Below are positions 35,901 through 45,920 of a stretch of 64,000 bases of DNA, in pieces; position 1 is the first letter of the stretch; the number at the start of each line of letters is the position of its first letter. The notes beneath the pieces were generated by a model. It did not search any database. It was given only the letters and a program-made list of their open reading frames with translations, and was not told where the DNA came from. The translations under genes were made by a program, and so were the position numbers. Origin of the DNA: Methylotenera oryzisoli (GTDB taxonomy: Bacteria > Pseudomonadota > Gammaproteobacteria > Burkholderiales > Methylophilaceae); contig NZ_PQVH01000014.1 in the NCBI RefSeq assembly GCF_004661485.1, positions 101,989 through 165,988 of the forward strand, given 5' to 3'.

Positions 35901-36986
35901 ATGGCTAAACCACACACCATGATTATTGGCGGCGGCATTGTAGGCTGCATGACCGCAATGGAGTTAATTAACAAAGGCCATCGCGTCACCATCGTTGAGC
36001 GCAATCAAATCGCTAGCCAAACTTCAGGTGAATCATCCTGGGCTGGCGGCGGCATTATATTTCCGTTACTACCATGGCAATATTCTGAGCCCGTGAACGC
36101 CCTGACCAAGCACAGCGCCAACTTCTACCGTTCACTATCACAACAGTTGCAGCAAGAAACCGGTCTGCCGACCGACTTTGCACAATCCGGCTTTTTACTG
36201 CTGCCAAAATTTGACCTCAATGCCGCGCAGGCATGGTGTACACACAACGATGTCAGCTTTCAGCCTGTTAGGGCCAGCGCCTTTGGCGTGCAGTCACTCG
36301 AGGGAGAGAATGCGCTATGGTTGCCCACCGTATGCCAAATACGCCCTCCGTACCTAATGCAGGCTATGCGCAAATGGCTAGAGCTGCATCATGTTACGAT
36401 GCTGGAACACACACAACTCATGCCGCTGGAGGAAAGCCAGCAGCTTAATGAATGGCAAACCACCAGCGGAGAAAAACTCAGTGCAGATCAGTTCGTGGTC
36501 ACCTCTGGCGCATGGAGCTTTGACCTACTCAAAGCCACCAGCGCTAAATTGAATATCAAGCCAATGCGTGGACAGATTTTGCTCTACCAACCACAAAACA
36601 ATCTAGAGCAAATGGTGTACAAAGAAGGTTTTTATATGATTCCGCGCTTGGATGGTTACCTGCTGGCTGGCAGCACACTCGAAGACGTGGGGTTTGATAA
36701 CGGCGTAACAGAAGCGGTACGTGCAGAACTGCGTCTCAAAGCCGAAGCCATTATGCCAGCGCTAAAAGGCCAAGCCATCATTAAGCACTGGAGCGGACTA
36801 CGCCCAGGTACCCCTGAAAACCTACCAACCATAGGTGCGCACCCTACCATTAAAAACCTGTACTTAAATACAGGGCATTTTAGATACGGGCTGACCATGG
36901 CACCAGCCAGCGCCGAACTAATCGCAGCCATTATGACGGGTGATAGCCCGGCGCTAGACGCAACCCCCTACGCATGTGCCAGCTAA
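35901..36986 (+). CDS. thiO: FAD-dependent glycine oxidase ThiO-like
   Basis: D-amino-acid-oxidase fold flavoprotein; ThiO oxidises glycine to iminoglycine for the thiazole part of thiamine. Length 361. The FAD motif GGGIVGC (10-16) is followed by VERNQ, SSWAGGGIIFPL and a C-terminal HWSGLRPGTPENLPTIGAHP segment typical of ThiO. No other thiamine gene is adjacent; it follows the antiporter gene by 24 bases. Another small-amine oxidase of the DadA/ThiO group is the main alternative. Confidence 0.82.
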   Translation: MAKPHTMIIGGGIVGCMTAMELINKGHRVTIVERNQIASQTSGESSWAGGGIIFPLLPWQYSEPVNALTKHSANFYRSLSQQLQQETGLPTDFAQSGFLLLPKFDLNAAQAWCTHNDVSFQPVRASAFGVQSLEGENALWLPTVCQIRPPYLMQAMRKWLELHHVTMLEHTQLMPLEESQQLNEWQTTSGEKLSADQFVVTSGAWSFDLLKATSAKLNIKPMRGQILLYQPQNNLEQMVYKEGFYMIPRLDGYLLAGSTLEDVGFDNGVTEAVRAELRLKAEAIMPALKGQAIIKHWSGLRPGTPENLPTIGAHPTIKNLYLNTGHFRYGLTMAPASAELIAAIMTGDSPALDATPYACAS

Positions 36987-37156
36987 CACACGCGGCCTAA
37001 GCTATATTAACTGCAAATACCGTAAAAACATGATTGATTCTTTTCACCATTTAAGCAGAATTTACCTATACGTAGATTTTAAGCATTGGTAAAATAACAC
37101 TCAATCCCACACGGCTTTTTGCTAACAGGAAGCCAGCCAGTAAACTAGGACAGAAC

Positions 37157-37720
37157 ATGCTGCTAATGATCGATAACTATGACTCATTCACCTACAACTT
37201 GGTGCAATACCTTGGTGAACTCGGCCAAGAGGTGCAGGTGTACCGTAATGATGAAATTGATTTAGCCAAAGTTGCAGAGCTTAAGCCAGACCACATCGTG
37301 GTCTCACCCGGCCCCTGCACACCGAATGAGGCCGGCATCAGCGTGCCTTTGATTAAAGAGTTTGCAGGTAAAATCCCATTATTAGGGGTTTGCCTAGGCC
37401 ATCAAAGTATTGGCCAAGCGTTTGGTGGCAACATCATTCATGCCAAACAGTTAATGCATGGCAAAACCTCGCTGATACACCATAAAAATATCGGCGTATT
37501 TAAAGACCTACCTAACCCCTACACCGCGACGCGCTATCACTCATTAGTGATTGAGAAAGAAACCTTGCCGGACTGTCTGGAAATTACTGCATGGACCGAC
37601 GATGGTGAAATCATGGGTGTGCGCCATAAAACACTAGCTGTTGAAGGCGTACAGTTCCACCCCGAATCCATCCTAACCGAACATGGGCACGCGCTTTTGA
37701 ATAATTTTTTGAAAGCCTAA
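37157..37720 (+). CDS. trpG: Anthranilate synthase component II, glutamine amidotransferase
   Basis: Supplies ammonia from glutamine to TrpE for anthranilate synthesis, and often also to PabB for p-aminobenzoate. Length 187. The class I triad is present: Cys79 in GVCLGHQ, His and Glu in VQFHPESIL. The start [14 protein letters not shown] is classic. trpD begins four bases after the stop. trpE is not in the window, and no tryptophan leader peptide was found upstream. Confidence 0.97.
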   Translation: MLLMIDNYDSFTYNLVQYLGELGQEVQVYRNDEIDLAKVAELKPDHIVVSPGPCTPNEAGISVPLIKEFAGKIPLLGVCLGHQSIGQAFGGNIIHAKQLMHGKTSLIHHKNIGVFKDLPNPYTATRYHSLVIEKETLPDCLEITAWTDDGEIMGVRHKTLAVEGVQFHPESILTEHGHALLNNFLKA

Positions 37721-37724
37721 ACCC

Positions 37725-38741
37725 ATGAGTTATGCACAAACGCTGACCCGTTTAATTAACGGTGAAAGTTTAAGCTTTGCTGTCATGCAAGGTTTAATGC
37801 AACAAATCATGGCGGGCGAACTCAGCGCTGCACAGATTGCCGGTGTGCTGGTCGCACTGCGCATTAAAGGTGAAACTGTAGACGAGATTGCAGCGGCAGC
37901 CAGCGTGATGCGCTCACTTTCGACCAAAGTAGAGATTCAAGACACCTACCATTTAGTTGATACCTGCGGCACAGGTGGTGATGGCATACAGACGTTCAAC
38001 ATCTCTACGGTCAGTGCCTTTATTGCGGCAGCAGCCGGTGCCAAGGTAGCCAAACATGGCGGCCGCTCCGTATCTTCCACCTGCGGCAGTGCAGACGTAC
38101 TCGAGGCATTGGGCGTTAACGTTAACTTAACGCCTGAGCAAGTGGCTAACTCGGTGAACCAAGTTGGCCTAGGCTTTATGTTCGCACCAAATCACCATAG
38201 CGCAATGAAACATGCAGCACCGGTAAGGCGCGAGCTTGGCATTCGCACGTTATTTAACCTGCTAGGCCCGCTGACCAATCCGGCCAATGCCAAGCGTCAG
38301 GTCATGGGCGTCTTTTCACCTGACCTGACAGGTAAATTAGCGCGTGTATTAAAACAACTAGGTAGTGAACATGTGATGGTAGTGTGTGGTGCCGATGGCA
38401 TGGATGAGATTTCATTTACCGGCGACAGCTATATTGCAGAACTTAAGCAGGGTGAAGTACATGAGTACACGGTGAACCCCGCTCAGTTTGGCCTAAAACT
38501 GCACGACTTAAACAGCATTAAAGTTAGCAACGCACAAGAATCCAAAGACATGATTCTCGATTTACTCTCCGGAAAAATCGGCCCGGCACGCGATATTGTG
38601 TTGCTGAATGCAGGCGCGGCAATTTATGTTTCCGGTATCGCACATACGCTCGCAGACGGTATTAACACTGCGGCGGACATGCTAGATGGCGGCAAAGCCA
38701 TGCAAAAACTACAAGCACTGATTGCCACTACCAACGCATGA
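37725..38741 (+). CDS. trpD: Anthranilate phosphoribosyltransferase
   Basis: Joins anthranilate to phosphoribosyl pyrophosphate, the second committed tryptophan step. Length 338. The PRPP loop DTCGTGGDGIQTFNIST, KHGGRSVSSTCGSADVLEALG and GPLTNPANAKRQVMGVF are present. The stop overlaps the next start (ATGA), coupling it to the DUF3465 lipoprotein gene. Confidence 0.97.
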   Translation: MSYAQTLTRLINGESLSFAVMQGLMQQIMAGELSAAQIAGVLVALRIKGETVDEIAAAASVMRSLSTKVEIQDTYHLVDTCGTGGDGIQTFNISTVSAFIAAAAGAKVAKHGGRSVSSTCGSADVLEALGVNVNLTPEQVANSVNQVGLGFMFAPNHHSAMKHAAPVRRELGIRTLFNLLGPLTNPANAKRQVMGVFSPDLTGKLARVLKQLGSEHVMVVCGADGMDEISFTGDSYIAELKQGEVHEYTVNPAQFGLKLHDLNSIKVSNAQESKDMILDLLSGKIGPARDIVLLNAGAAIYVSGIAHTLADGINTAADMLDGGKAMQKLQALIATTNA

Positions 38742-39187
38742 GTCATGCCGCCAAACATCTGTGCTATGCACTGATCCTAGCCTTTGCTTTATGTGCATGT
38801 AACCAGCCCAGCGCCGAAAGCAACCTAGCATCGCCGCTGGCAGAACAAGCCAGCACCAGTAACCGCAGCATTGAGCAGGCATTTTCTGCCAAGCAGAGCA
38901 ATATACAGGTCTCAGGTACGGGCGTTGTCGTCAAAGTACTTGCCGACGACAACAAAGGGGCTAGACACCAAAAGTTTCTGGTAAAAATCAACCCACAGCA
39001 AACCCTGCTATTTGCGCATAATATAGACTTAGCCCCCAGAGTCCCCTTGCAGGCAGGTGATACAATTTCGTTTAGCGGTGAGTATGTATATAATCCAAAA
39101 GGCGGAGTTATCCATTGGACGCACCATAGCCCCAAAGGCAACCACCCGGGCGGCTGGGTCATGCATAACAATGAGAAATACCAGTAA
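38738..39187 (+). CDS. DUF3465 lipoprotein
   Basis: A 149-residue predicted lipoprotein of unknown role. A hydrophobic N-terminus ends in a lipobox-like ALCAC with the Cys near residue 20. The mature part shows the DUF3465 pattern: QVSGTGVVVKVLADD, GARHQKFLVKI, FAHNIDLAPRVPLQAGDTISFSGEY and a closing GVIHWTHHSPKGNHPGGW. The repeated His and Trp are notable but no metal site is established. It is translationally coupled to trpD by a four-base overlap and precedes trpC, though no tryptophan role is suggested by its sequence. Confidence 0.85.
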   Translation: MSHAAKHLCYALILAFALCACNQPSAESNLASPLAEQASTSNRSIEQAFSAKQSNIQVSGTGVVVKVLADDNKGARHQKFLVKINPQQTLLFAHNIDLAPRVPLQAGDTISFSGEYVYNPKGGVIHWTHHSPKGNHPGGWVMHNNEKYQ

Positions 39188-39241
39188 CGCGATGTAACGC
39201 CACCGTACCCATTGATTGATTAATGTAATAGCGAAAGCAAT

Positions 39242-40030
39242 ATGTCTGACATTCTGAATAAAATTATCGCCACCAAAACGCAAGAGGTTGCTGCAGCGAA
39301 AGCTGCCAAACCACTAGCCGTCGTGCAGCAAGAGGCTGCTGCGGCCGTGGCAACAAGGGACTTTGTAGGCAGCATCCGTGCAAAAATCGCCAACAACCAA
39401 GCCGCGGTCATTGCAGAAATCAAGAAGGCCAGCCCATCCAAAGGTGTGATTCGTGCCGACTTTCAGCCTGCCGCTATTGCCACCAGCTACGAACAAGGTG
39501 GTGCCGCGTGTTTGTCGGTACTGACCGATGTCGAATATTTTCAAGGGTCACCCGAGTACCTGAAGCAAGCCCGTGCAGCATGTAGCTTACCGGTATTACG
39601 CAAAGACTTTATGATAGACGCTTATCAGGTCTACGAAGCGCGCGCGATGGGTGCTGATTGCATTCTGCTGATTGCAGCCGCAATTGATTTAGCCAAAATG
39701 CGTGAACTGGAAACCATCGCACATAGTTTAGGCATGGCGGTCTTGGTTGAAGTGCATAACGGTGAAGAGCTAGACCTTGCCTTACAGCTAGACACCCCAT
39801 TGCTCGGCATTAACAACCGTAATTTACGCACCTTTGATGTCACGCTGGACACCACGCTAGGCTTGTTAGCACGTATTCCCGCACATAAAATCGTGGTTAC
39901 AGAGTCTGGTATTTTCACCCAAGCCGACGTTGCGCTGATGCGTCAAAACCATGTCCATACATTTTTAGTTGGCGAAGCATTTATGCGCCAGCCTGAGCCT
40001 GGCATTGAATTAGCAAAGGTGTTCGCTTAA
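39242..40030 (+). CDS. trpC: Indole-3-glycerol phosphate synthase
   Basis: Ring-closing step that forms indole-3-glycerol phosphate; a cytoplasmic TIM barrel. Length 262. Family marks are [71 protein letters not shown] and VTESGI. It is the free-standing enzyme without a fused TrpF. It lies 54 bases after the DUF3465 gene in the trp cluster. Confidence 0.97.
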   Translation: MSDILNKIIATKTQEVAAAKAAKPLAVVQQEAAAAVATRDFVGSIRAKIANNQAAVIAEIKKASPSKGVIRADFQPAAIATSYEQGGAACLSVLTDVEYFQGSPEYLKQARAACSLPVLRKDFMIDAYQVYEARAMGADCILLIAAAIDLAKMRELETIAHSLGMAVLVEVHNGEELDLALQLDTPLLGINNRNLRTFDVTLDTTLGLLARIPAHKIVVTESGIFTQADVALMRQNHVHTFLVGEAFMRQPEPGIELAKVFA

Positions 40031-40092
40031 CGCCTGCAGCCCTCGCCAAGTAGCTATAGAGCGGGGCGCGACTGCGGCACTATTTTTATTGA

Positions 40093-41100
<1,008 letters not shown>

Positions 41101-41137
41101 CCATTTGCATCCGCACCACGCAAGCCTGATGGGTCAA

Positions 41138-41764
41138 TTAGCTTAAGGTCAATAGTGCCCTTAAGCCCTCAATATTGACCCGATCTGCGTTGCTGCCATC
41201 TGCCGCACGCTTAGTAGGCACACGGATATCATCCACTTCAAACACGCTCAGTTTAATTAAGCCGATATCAGTTTCCAAGGTAAATACGGGGACGGTTTTG
41301 CGACCATCACCCTTTTTATCGCGCTTGCCGTCATTCATGATGCGATAAGACTTTTCATTCACATCAAACGGAATCTGGGCGTTGAGCAAAAACATCTCCA
41401 CCTCTTTAATGCTATCTGCAAATAAATGTATGTGCGTTTCTGACAGCAATCCTGCGGTGCCATCCAGCACGGCACCTGTTAAATGTGGATTAAATTTTGC
41501 TAGTAGCTGCATGGTGTACAGTGCGTTTTTACGTAGCTCCAGTAAATTCTCAGGTTGCGCTTCACTTAAAAACAACGCGTTGTAGCGTTTGAGCTCTTCT
41601 TCAATTTCAGCGTTGGATGGCAAGCTACTGTTCTCCAGCGCACCTAGTTGCCGCCCCGCCTTCTTTTTAGCGTACGCATAATCTGAAATCCCATCCTCAG
41701 CCATCATGCGTGCAGCTTGCTGTGCAACCAGCTGGCGGATATGCATTAAGTTCTCTTTTGACAT
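41138..41764 (-). CDS. Conserved protein of unknown function
   Basis: A 208-residue soluble protein with no signal peptide or membrane segment. The N-terminus RQLVAQQAARMMAEDGISDYAYAKKKAGRQLG and the following LPSNAEIEEELKRYNALF-type stretch are a pattern I recall from many proteobacteria, without a known function. The middle LTGAVLDGTAGLLSETHIHLF recalls a nucleotidyltransferase-like core, but no catalytic set can be assigned. The first ATG (41764) has a poor ribosome site; an ATG six codons on (41746) follows AAAGAGAA and could be the start. Convergent with hemB. Confidence 0.7.
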   Translation of the reverse strand: MSKENLMHIRQLVAQQAARMMAEDGISDYAYAKKKAGRQLGALENSSLPSNAEIEEELKRYNALFLSEAQPENLLELRKNALYTMQLLAKFNPHLTGAVLDGTAGLLSETHIHLFADSIKEVEMFLLNAQIPFDVNEKSYRIMNDGKRDKKGDGRKTVPVFTLETDIGLIKLSVFEVDDIRVPTKRAADGSNADRVNIEGLRALLTLS

Positions 41765-41874
41765 TATTGACTATCTCTATGGCAGCATTAACCGGGGCAT
41801 CTCGCAGACTTCGTTATCAAGACTGCACACCTCGTACTCGGCATTGCTTAATATTATCTAGTGATAAAGTAGGA

Positions 41875-43191
41875 CTACCCTTTAATTTTGACGTCTAACT
41901 GCTTAAGCTTACGATACAAATGCGTACGCTCCAGTCCGGAAATCTCAGCCAGTTTATTCATATTTCCCGCCACTAGCTTAATATGGTGATTGAAGTACTG
42001 CCGTTCAAACTCATCACGTGCCTCGCGTAAAGGCTGGTTAAGATTCACGTCGTTTTCCAGGCCTGTTGGTTTAACACCAACCACCGCCGCATCTACAATC
42101 ACCTTCAACTCAGAGTGCATCTGTCCGTCAAATTGATGCATGACCCGATTCACGTCATCTAAAGTAATCTTATCACCCAAACTGGTTTGAATCAGATTAC
42201 GCACCACTGCATCCAATTGCGCAATATCGCCGGGCCAACTGGCATTGCGCAAGGCATTGAGCGCGGCAATATCAATCTCACGATAAGGTAAATTGGCAAC
42301 TTCAAACTGCAGATTTGCAATCGTCAGCACCAAATCTGGAATATCTTCCTTATGCTCTTCTAACGCCGGCACTCTTAACGAAACTGCAGAGAGTAATTGC
42401 AGCAGATTATGGTCAAACAGCCCTTCCGCCTGCAGTTTTTGTAAATTATGGCTGGTGCCGCAAATCACACGCACGTTATATTTTTCGGCCTTGGTAATTA
42501 ACAGCAGCAGACCTTTTTGTTCAGTCTTACTGAGTTCTGCAATTTCTGGCAAATAGACCACACCATCATTTGCCTGCCCTAAAATTTCTAATGGCGCATT
42601 CACCAACTGACTAAACTCGGTTAATGCTAGCCACGGCGTACCCGCGTTGTGCAGAAAACGCGCACACAGCTCAGCACCGCAGCCCAACGGCCCAATCAGC
42701 AACACTGGGCTAGGTGCCACACTAGAGCTCATAGCAATTTTATCCAAGCGCTCTTTTAGCGCCGCGACTATCGGGCTCTTACCTAAGCTAATCAAGTTCA
42801 TTTCAGACTTGGGTAGCTGCTCACTATGCTTTAATGCAGTCGCTACCGTTTTAAGTAGCTTTTGCAGTGCAATCGGCTTTTCCAAAAAGTCAAAAGCGCC
42901 AATACGCGTCGCCTCTACCGCAGTATCAATGGTGCCATGACCAGACATCATGACGACAGGCATGGTCAGCAGACCACCGTTAGCCCACTCTTTAAGCAAG
43001 CTGATGCCATCGCAATCAGGCATCCAAATATCCAGCAAGACGACATCCGGACGCTCATGCAAACGCATGGCACGTGCAGCCGCCGCATTCTCTGCGAGCT
43101 GCACTTGGTAGCCCTCATCTTGTAAAATATCACGCAATAGTTCGCGTATGCCTATTTCATCGTCAATCACTAATATATGTTTTGATGCCAT
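41875..43191 (-). CDS. ntrX: NtrX-type response regulator with degenerate ATPase domain
   Basis: Partner of the sensor NtrY. Length 438. The receiver domain is intact, with acidic residues 10-12 and Asp54. The middle domain aligns with AAA+ activators but is broken: Walker A reads GPLGCGAE (167-174) with Ala173 where NtrC has Lys173, Walker B reads VVYLPEI with Pro215 for the Asp, and the GAFTGA loop and about 23 residues around it are missing. The C-terminal Fis helix-turn-helix (NMNKLAEISGLERTHLYRKLKQL) is intact. It should bind DNA but not drive sigma-54 promoters. Confidence 0.9.
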   Translation of the reverse strand: MASKHILVIDDEIGIRELLRDILQDEGYQVQLAENAAAARAMRLHERPDVVLLDIWMPDCDGISLLKEWANGGLLTMPVVMMSGHGTIDTAVEATRIGAFDFLEKPIALQKLLKTVATALKHSEQLPKSEMNLISLGKSPIVAALKERLDKIAMSSSVAPSPVLLIGPLGCGAELCARFLHNAGTPWLALTEFSQLVNAPLEILGQANDGVVYLPEIAELSKTEQKGLLLLITKAEKYNVRVICGTSHNLQKLQAEGLFDHNLLQLLSAVSLRVPALEEHKEDIPDLVLTIANLQFEVANLPYREIDIAALNALRNASWPGDIAQLDAVVRNLIQTSLGDKITLDDVNRVMHQFDGQMHSELKVIVDAAVVGVKPTGLENDVNLNQPLREARDEFERQYFNHHIKLVAGNMNKLAEISGLERTHLYRKLKQLDVKIKG

Positions 43192-43224
43192 ACGGTTTGT
43201 TTGATTAATTAAGTTAGTTATTAG

Positions 43225-45354
43225 TTAGCTGATGAATAGCGGGATGCTAATCGTAATAATAGCACCCGAGCTATTCGCTTCATTGCTTAATACATTTTCA
43301 ACTTTAATATTACCCTTGTGTTCCTCAATAATCTTTTTAACGATTGCCAAGCCCAAGCCTGTGCCATGTGGCTTGGTCGTCATATAAGGCTCAAATACAT
43401 GCAGCATCATCTCCGCAGGAAAGCCGCCGCCATTATCCTGCACCGTTAACACCAGCATGTTGTCGTAAACAGCGGTTGTAATCTGAATCAGTGGTGACGA
43501 CGCTGACGCCAAGGCATCCTGTGCGTTTTGCAACAGGTTATGCAACACCTGCCGCAACATCGTGCTATCTCCTTTGATTAAGCAAGCCTGCTCCGTGAGC
43601 GCCAATTGGATACGAACTTTAGGTGCATCATAAAAAGAAACAATCTCGCGGATTAACGCGTTAAGGTCTAGGCTTTCCAAGTGTGGCGTCGGTGAGCGCG
43701 CGTACTCGCTAAACTCATTCACCATTTTCTTCAGTGCATCTACTTGATTCACAATGGTTTCGGTGGAGCGCTGCAAAATCTCAGCATCTGTCGCCGCCAA
43801 TTTACTATGCAATTTATGCGCCATGCGCTCGGCTGACAATTGAATCGGTGTCAGCGGATTTTTAATCTCATGCGCCAAACGCCTTGCCACTTCACCCCAT
43901 GCCGCGTCACGCTGCGCTTGCACCATGGCGGTAGCATCATCAAACACGGCCACATAGCCACCATCTGGCAGTCGTGTGCCACGCAGGGTGATAATCTTTT
44001 TACCCTGTGCAGTCGCCAACTCAACCTGTGCCTGCACCTCTTCTTTTTGCACAACGTCTTGCTGTACACTCAGCGCGATAGTCTGGAAGAAACTCGCCAG
44101 ATTTGGCTGCTTTTCTATAATTTTCTCTGGCGTAAATCCAACATAAGACTCAAGGGAAATACCAAGAATATTCACTGTTGCTTCATTAAAAGTGCGTAAC
44201 TCGCTACGCTCATTGAGTGCCAGCACGCCTGACGACAAATGCGCTAATATCGTTTCCAGATAGCCGCGTGCCGCTTCAACACGCGCACGGTTTCTATCGG
44301 CAGCTTTGGTCGCGTCCCCCAATTGCTGGGTCATGCTATTAAATGACTGCACCAGCACGCCTAACTCATCTTTACCATGTGCCGGCAACATGGTGCTGTA
44401 ATCGCCACTCGCAATCGCCTTGGTCCCCTCAGCTAGCACGGTAAGCGGGGCAGATAAACGCCGGCTCAACACAAAGGCAATCGCCACCGCAGTAAACATG
44501 GCCAACATCATCACCAAGGTCAACGTTAGCGCAAACACTTCTCTAAGCGCAGTGCGGCTGTATGAGAGCTGCTGATAGTCTTGATACACATCCTGCACCG
44601 CCTCTGCTGTTGTGGCCAGCGACTTAGGTACAGGCTGCAGCAGCTGCAAAATACGTGTTTCACCTGAAATATCCTGCACACTCACGGGCACCAGCACGCG
44701 TAGATACAAACCTTTGTCACCAATCGGCTCTATATTGCCATAGATGCGCTGCCGCGCTTGCCGCAGTTGTGCCACACTGGGCAGATCCGGCAAAAAGCTA
44801 CTCGCATCGCCGCTGGACACCGCTAATATGCCACCTTGCGGCGTGAAGAGCGTAGCATCCTGAATGCCGCTCTTCTCACGTAAATCATTCAGCGTAGAAA
44901 AGTGCGTATTAGCCGGCTGAAATGCCAAACTGGTCGCCATGCTTTCGCCCTTTTCTTTGACATCGGCCAGCATGATTTCAAGTGCAGTTTGCCCAAGATT
45001 AAGCCCGCCCTCTAGTGCAGACTCCACTTTGACGTTAAACCAGGACTCAATAGACCGCGTGAGAAAATTCACAGATACCAGATACACGATCAGGCCGGGA
45101 ATAATCGCCATCAACGCGAATGAGCCTAGCAAGCGTAGCGTAAAGCGGCTACCCATCACTCGCTGCCTGATATTACGGTAGAGGCTAAACAGCTGTACGC
45201 CTATCAACACTACCAGCAACACGGCTAGCGCAATATTTAGCCCCACCAGCAAGGTATAATGCTCTCCAGACGCAGCGGTATTGGCACTTGCATTAGATAG
45301 CAAGTACAGCAGCAGGCCGCCTAGTAACGCACTGGTAAAAACAATGTATTTCAT
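43225..45354 (-). CDS. ntrY: NtrY-type sensor histidine kinase
   Basis: Membrane sensor kinase linked to nitrogen and redox control in proteobacteria. Length 709. Membrane segments lie at about 5-25, 35-60 and 75-105, then a periplasmic region and another segment near 275-300. HAMP (about 300-355), PAS (about 370-470), the H-box RRLAHEIKNPLTPIQLSAERM and an ATPase domain with NLLQNAQDAL, DNGGGFP and GTGLGLAIV follow. It overlaps the DUF4390 gene by four bases and precedes ntrX by 33. Confidence 0.95.
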   Translation of the reverse strand: MKYIVFTSALLGGLLLYLLSNASANTAASGEHYTLLVGLNIALAVLLVVLIGVQLFSLYRNIRQRVMGSRFTLRLLGSFALMAIIPGLIVYLVSVNFLTRSIESWFNVKVESALEGGLNLGQTALEIMLADVKEKGESMATSLAFQPANTHFSTLNDLREKSGIQDATLFTPQGGILAVSSGDASSFLPDLPSVAQLRQARQRIYGNIEPIGDKGLYLRVLVPVSVQDISGETRILQLLQPVPKSLATTAEAVQDVYQDYQQLSYSRTALREVFALTLTLVMMLAMFTAVAIAFVLSRRLSAPLTVLAEGTKAIASGDYSTMLPAHGKDELGVLVQSFNSMTQQLGDATKAADRNRARVEAARGYLETILAHLSSGVLALNERSELRTFNEATVNILGISLESYVGFTPEKIIEKQPNLASFFQTIALSVQQDVVQKEEVQAQVELATAQGKKIITLRGTRLPDGGYVAVFDDATAMVQAQRDAAWGEVARRLAHEIKNPLTPIQLSAERMAHKLHSKLAATDAEILQRSTETIVNQVDALKKMVNEFSEYARSPTPHLESLDLNALIREIVSFYDAPKVRIQLALTEQACLIKGDSTMLRQVLHNLLQNAQDALASASSPLIQITTAVYDNMLVLTVQDNGGGFPAEMMLHVFEPYMTTKPHGTGLGLAIVKKIIEEHKGNIKVENVLSNEANSSGAIITISIPLFIS

Positions 45355-45920
45355 TTGAATAAGTTAGGGGTCCATTCAAAGCGTTGGGAGCTAATTTTCC
45401 ATTCACTCGAGGTCATACCCTCTATGCGTAAGGCTTTAGGCAGCTTTTTCTGGTCCAAACGCATCAGTAAAACTGCACGATAGCGCTCATTCCTATCAAC
45501 ATCCGCTTCCTGAAATACTTTCATGTCTTGGATAATGGATAGATCTTCAACTGCCTCATCTAGGCTGGCATAAGCGCGCTGCTGATCATTGCGTGTAACA
45601 ATATATTGGCGCGTCAGTGCGTGATAACTTAAGTTAACTTGCTGCACAGTCGTAACAACTTCATCATCGAACCAGTACTTTTTAGGCGAAAGCAATTGAA
45701 ACTCAATCAAGAAGCTAAACGTAAAACCTTTTAAGATTGCCTTTTCGACCTCAGCCCCAAAGTTGATTTCCGCATCGGCGTTAAGTAGGTAATCATCTTC
45801 GTAAGCCGTTAAGTTTGCGCTACGCAGGCGCAAACTACTACCCTCTGCCAATACCGAGCTTGAAAATAACACCAACGCAATGATGCAAAAAATGAGCTTA
45901 ATTTTTTTGCAGCAGTGCAT
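45351..45920 (-). CDS. DUF4390 secreted protein
   Basis: A 189-residue protein with a signal peptide (MHCCKKIKLIFCIIALVL to about SVLA) and a DUF4390 body: LRSANLTAYEDDYLLNADAEINF, LKGFTFSFLIEFQLL, YHALTRQYIV and a closing RFEWTPNLF. The frame is open far upstream into rsmB, but only the ATG at 45920 gives a sensible signal peptide; it overlaps the rsmB 3' end by 23 bases. Function unknown; the rsmB-DUF4390-ntrYX order is common in beta-proteobacteria and suggests a tie to NtrY. Confidence 0.85.
   Translation of the reverse strand: MHCCKKIKLIFCIIALVLFSSSVLAEGSSLRLRSANLTAYEDDYLLNADAEINFGAEVEKAILKGFTFSFLIEFQLLSPKKYWFDDEVVTTVQQVNLSYHALTRQYIVTRNDQQRAYASLDEAVEDLSIIQDMKVFQEADVDRNERYRAVLLMRLDQKKLPKALRIEGMTSSEWKISSQRFEWTPNLFK

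Noticed and set aside
37021..37156. Possible tryptophan attenuator upstream of trpG
   Set aside because: No short frame with repeated Trp codons and no alternating hairpins were found.
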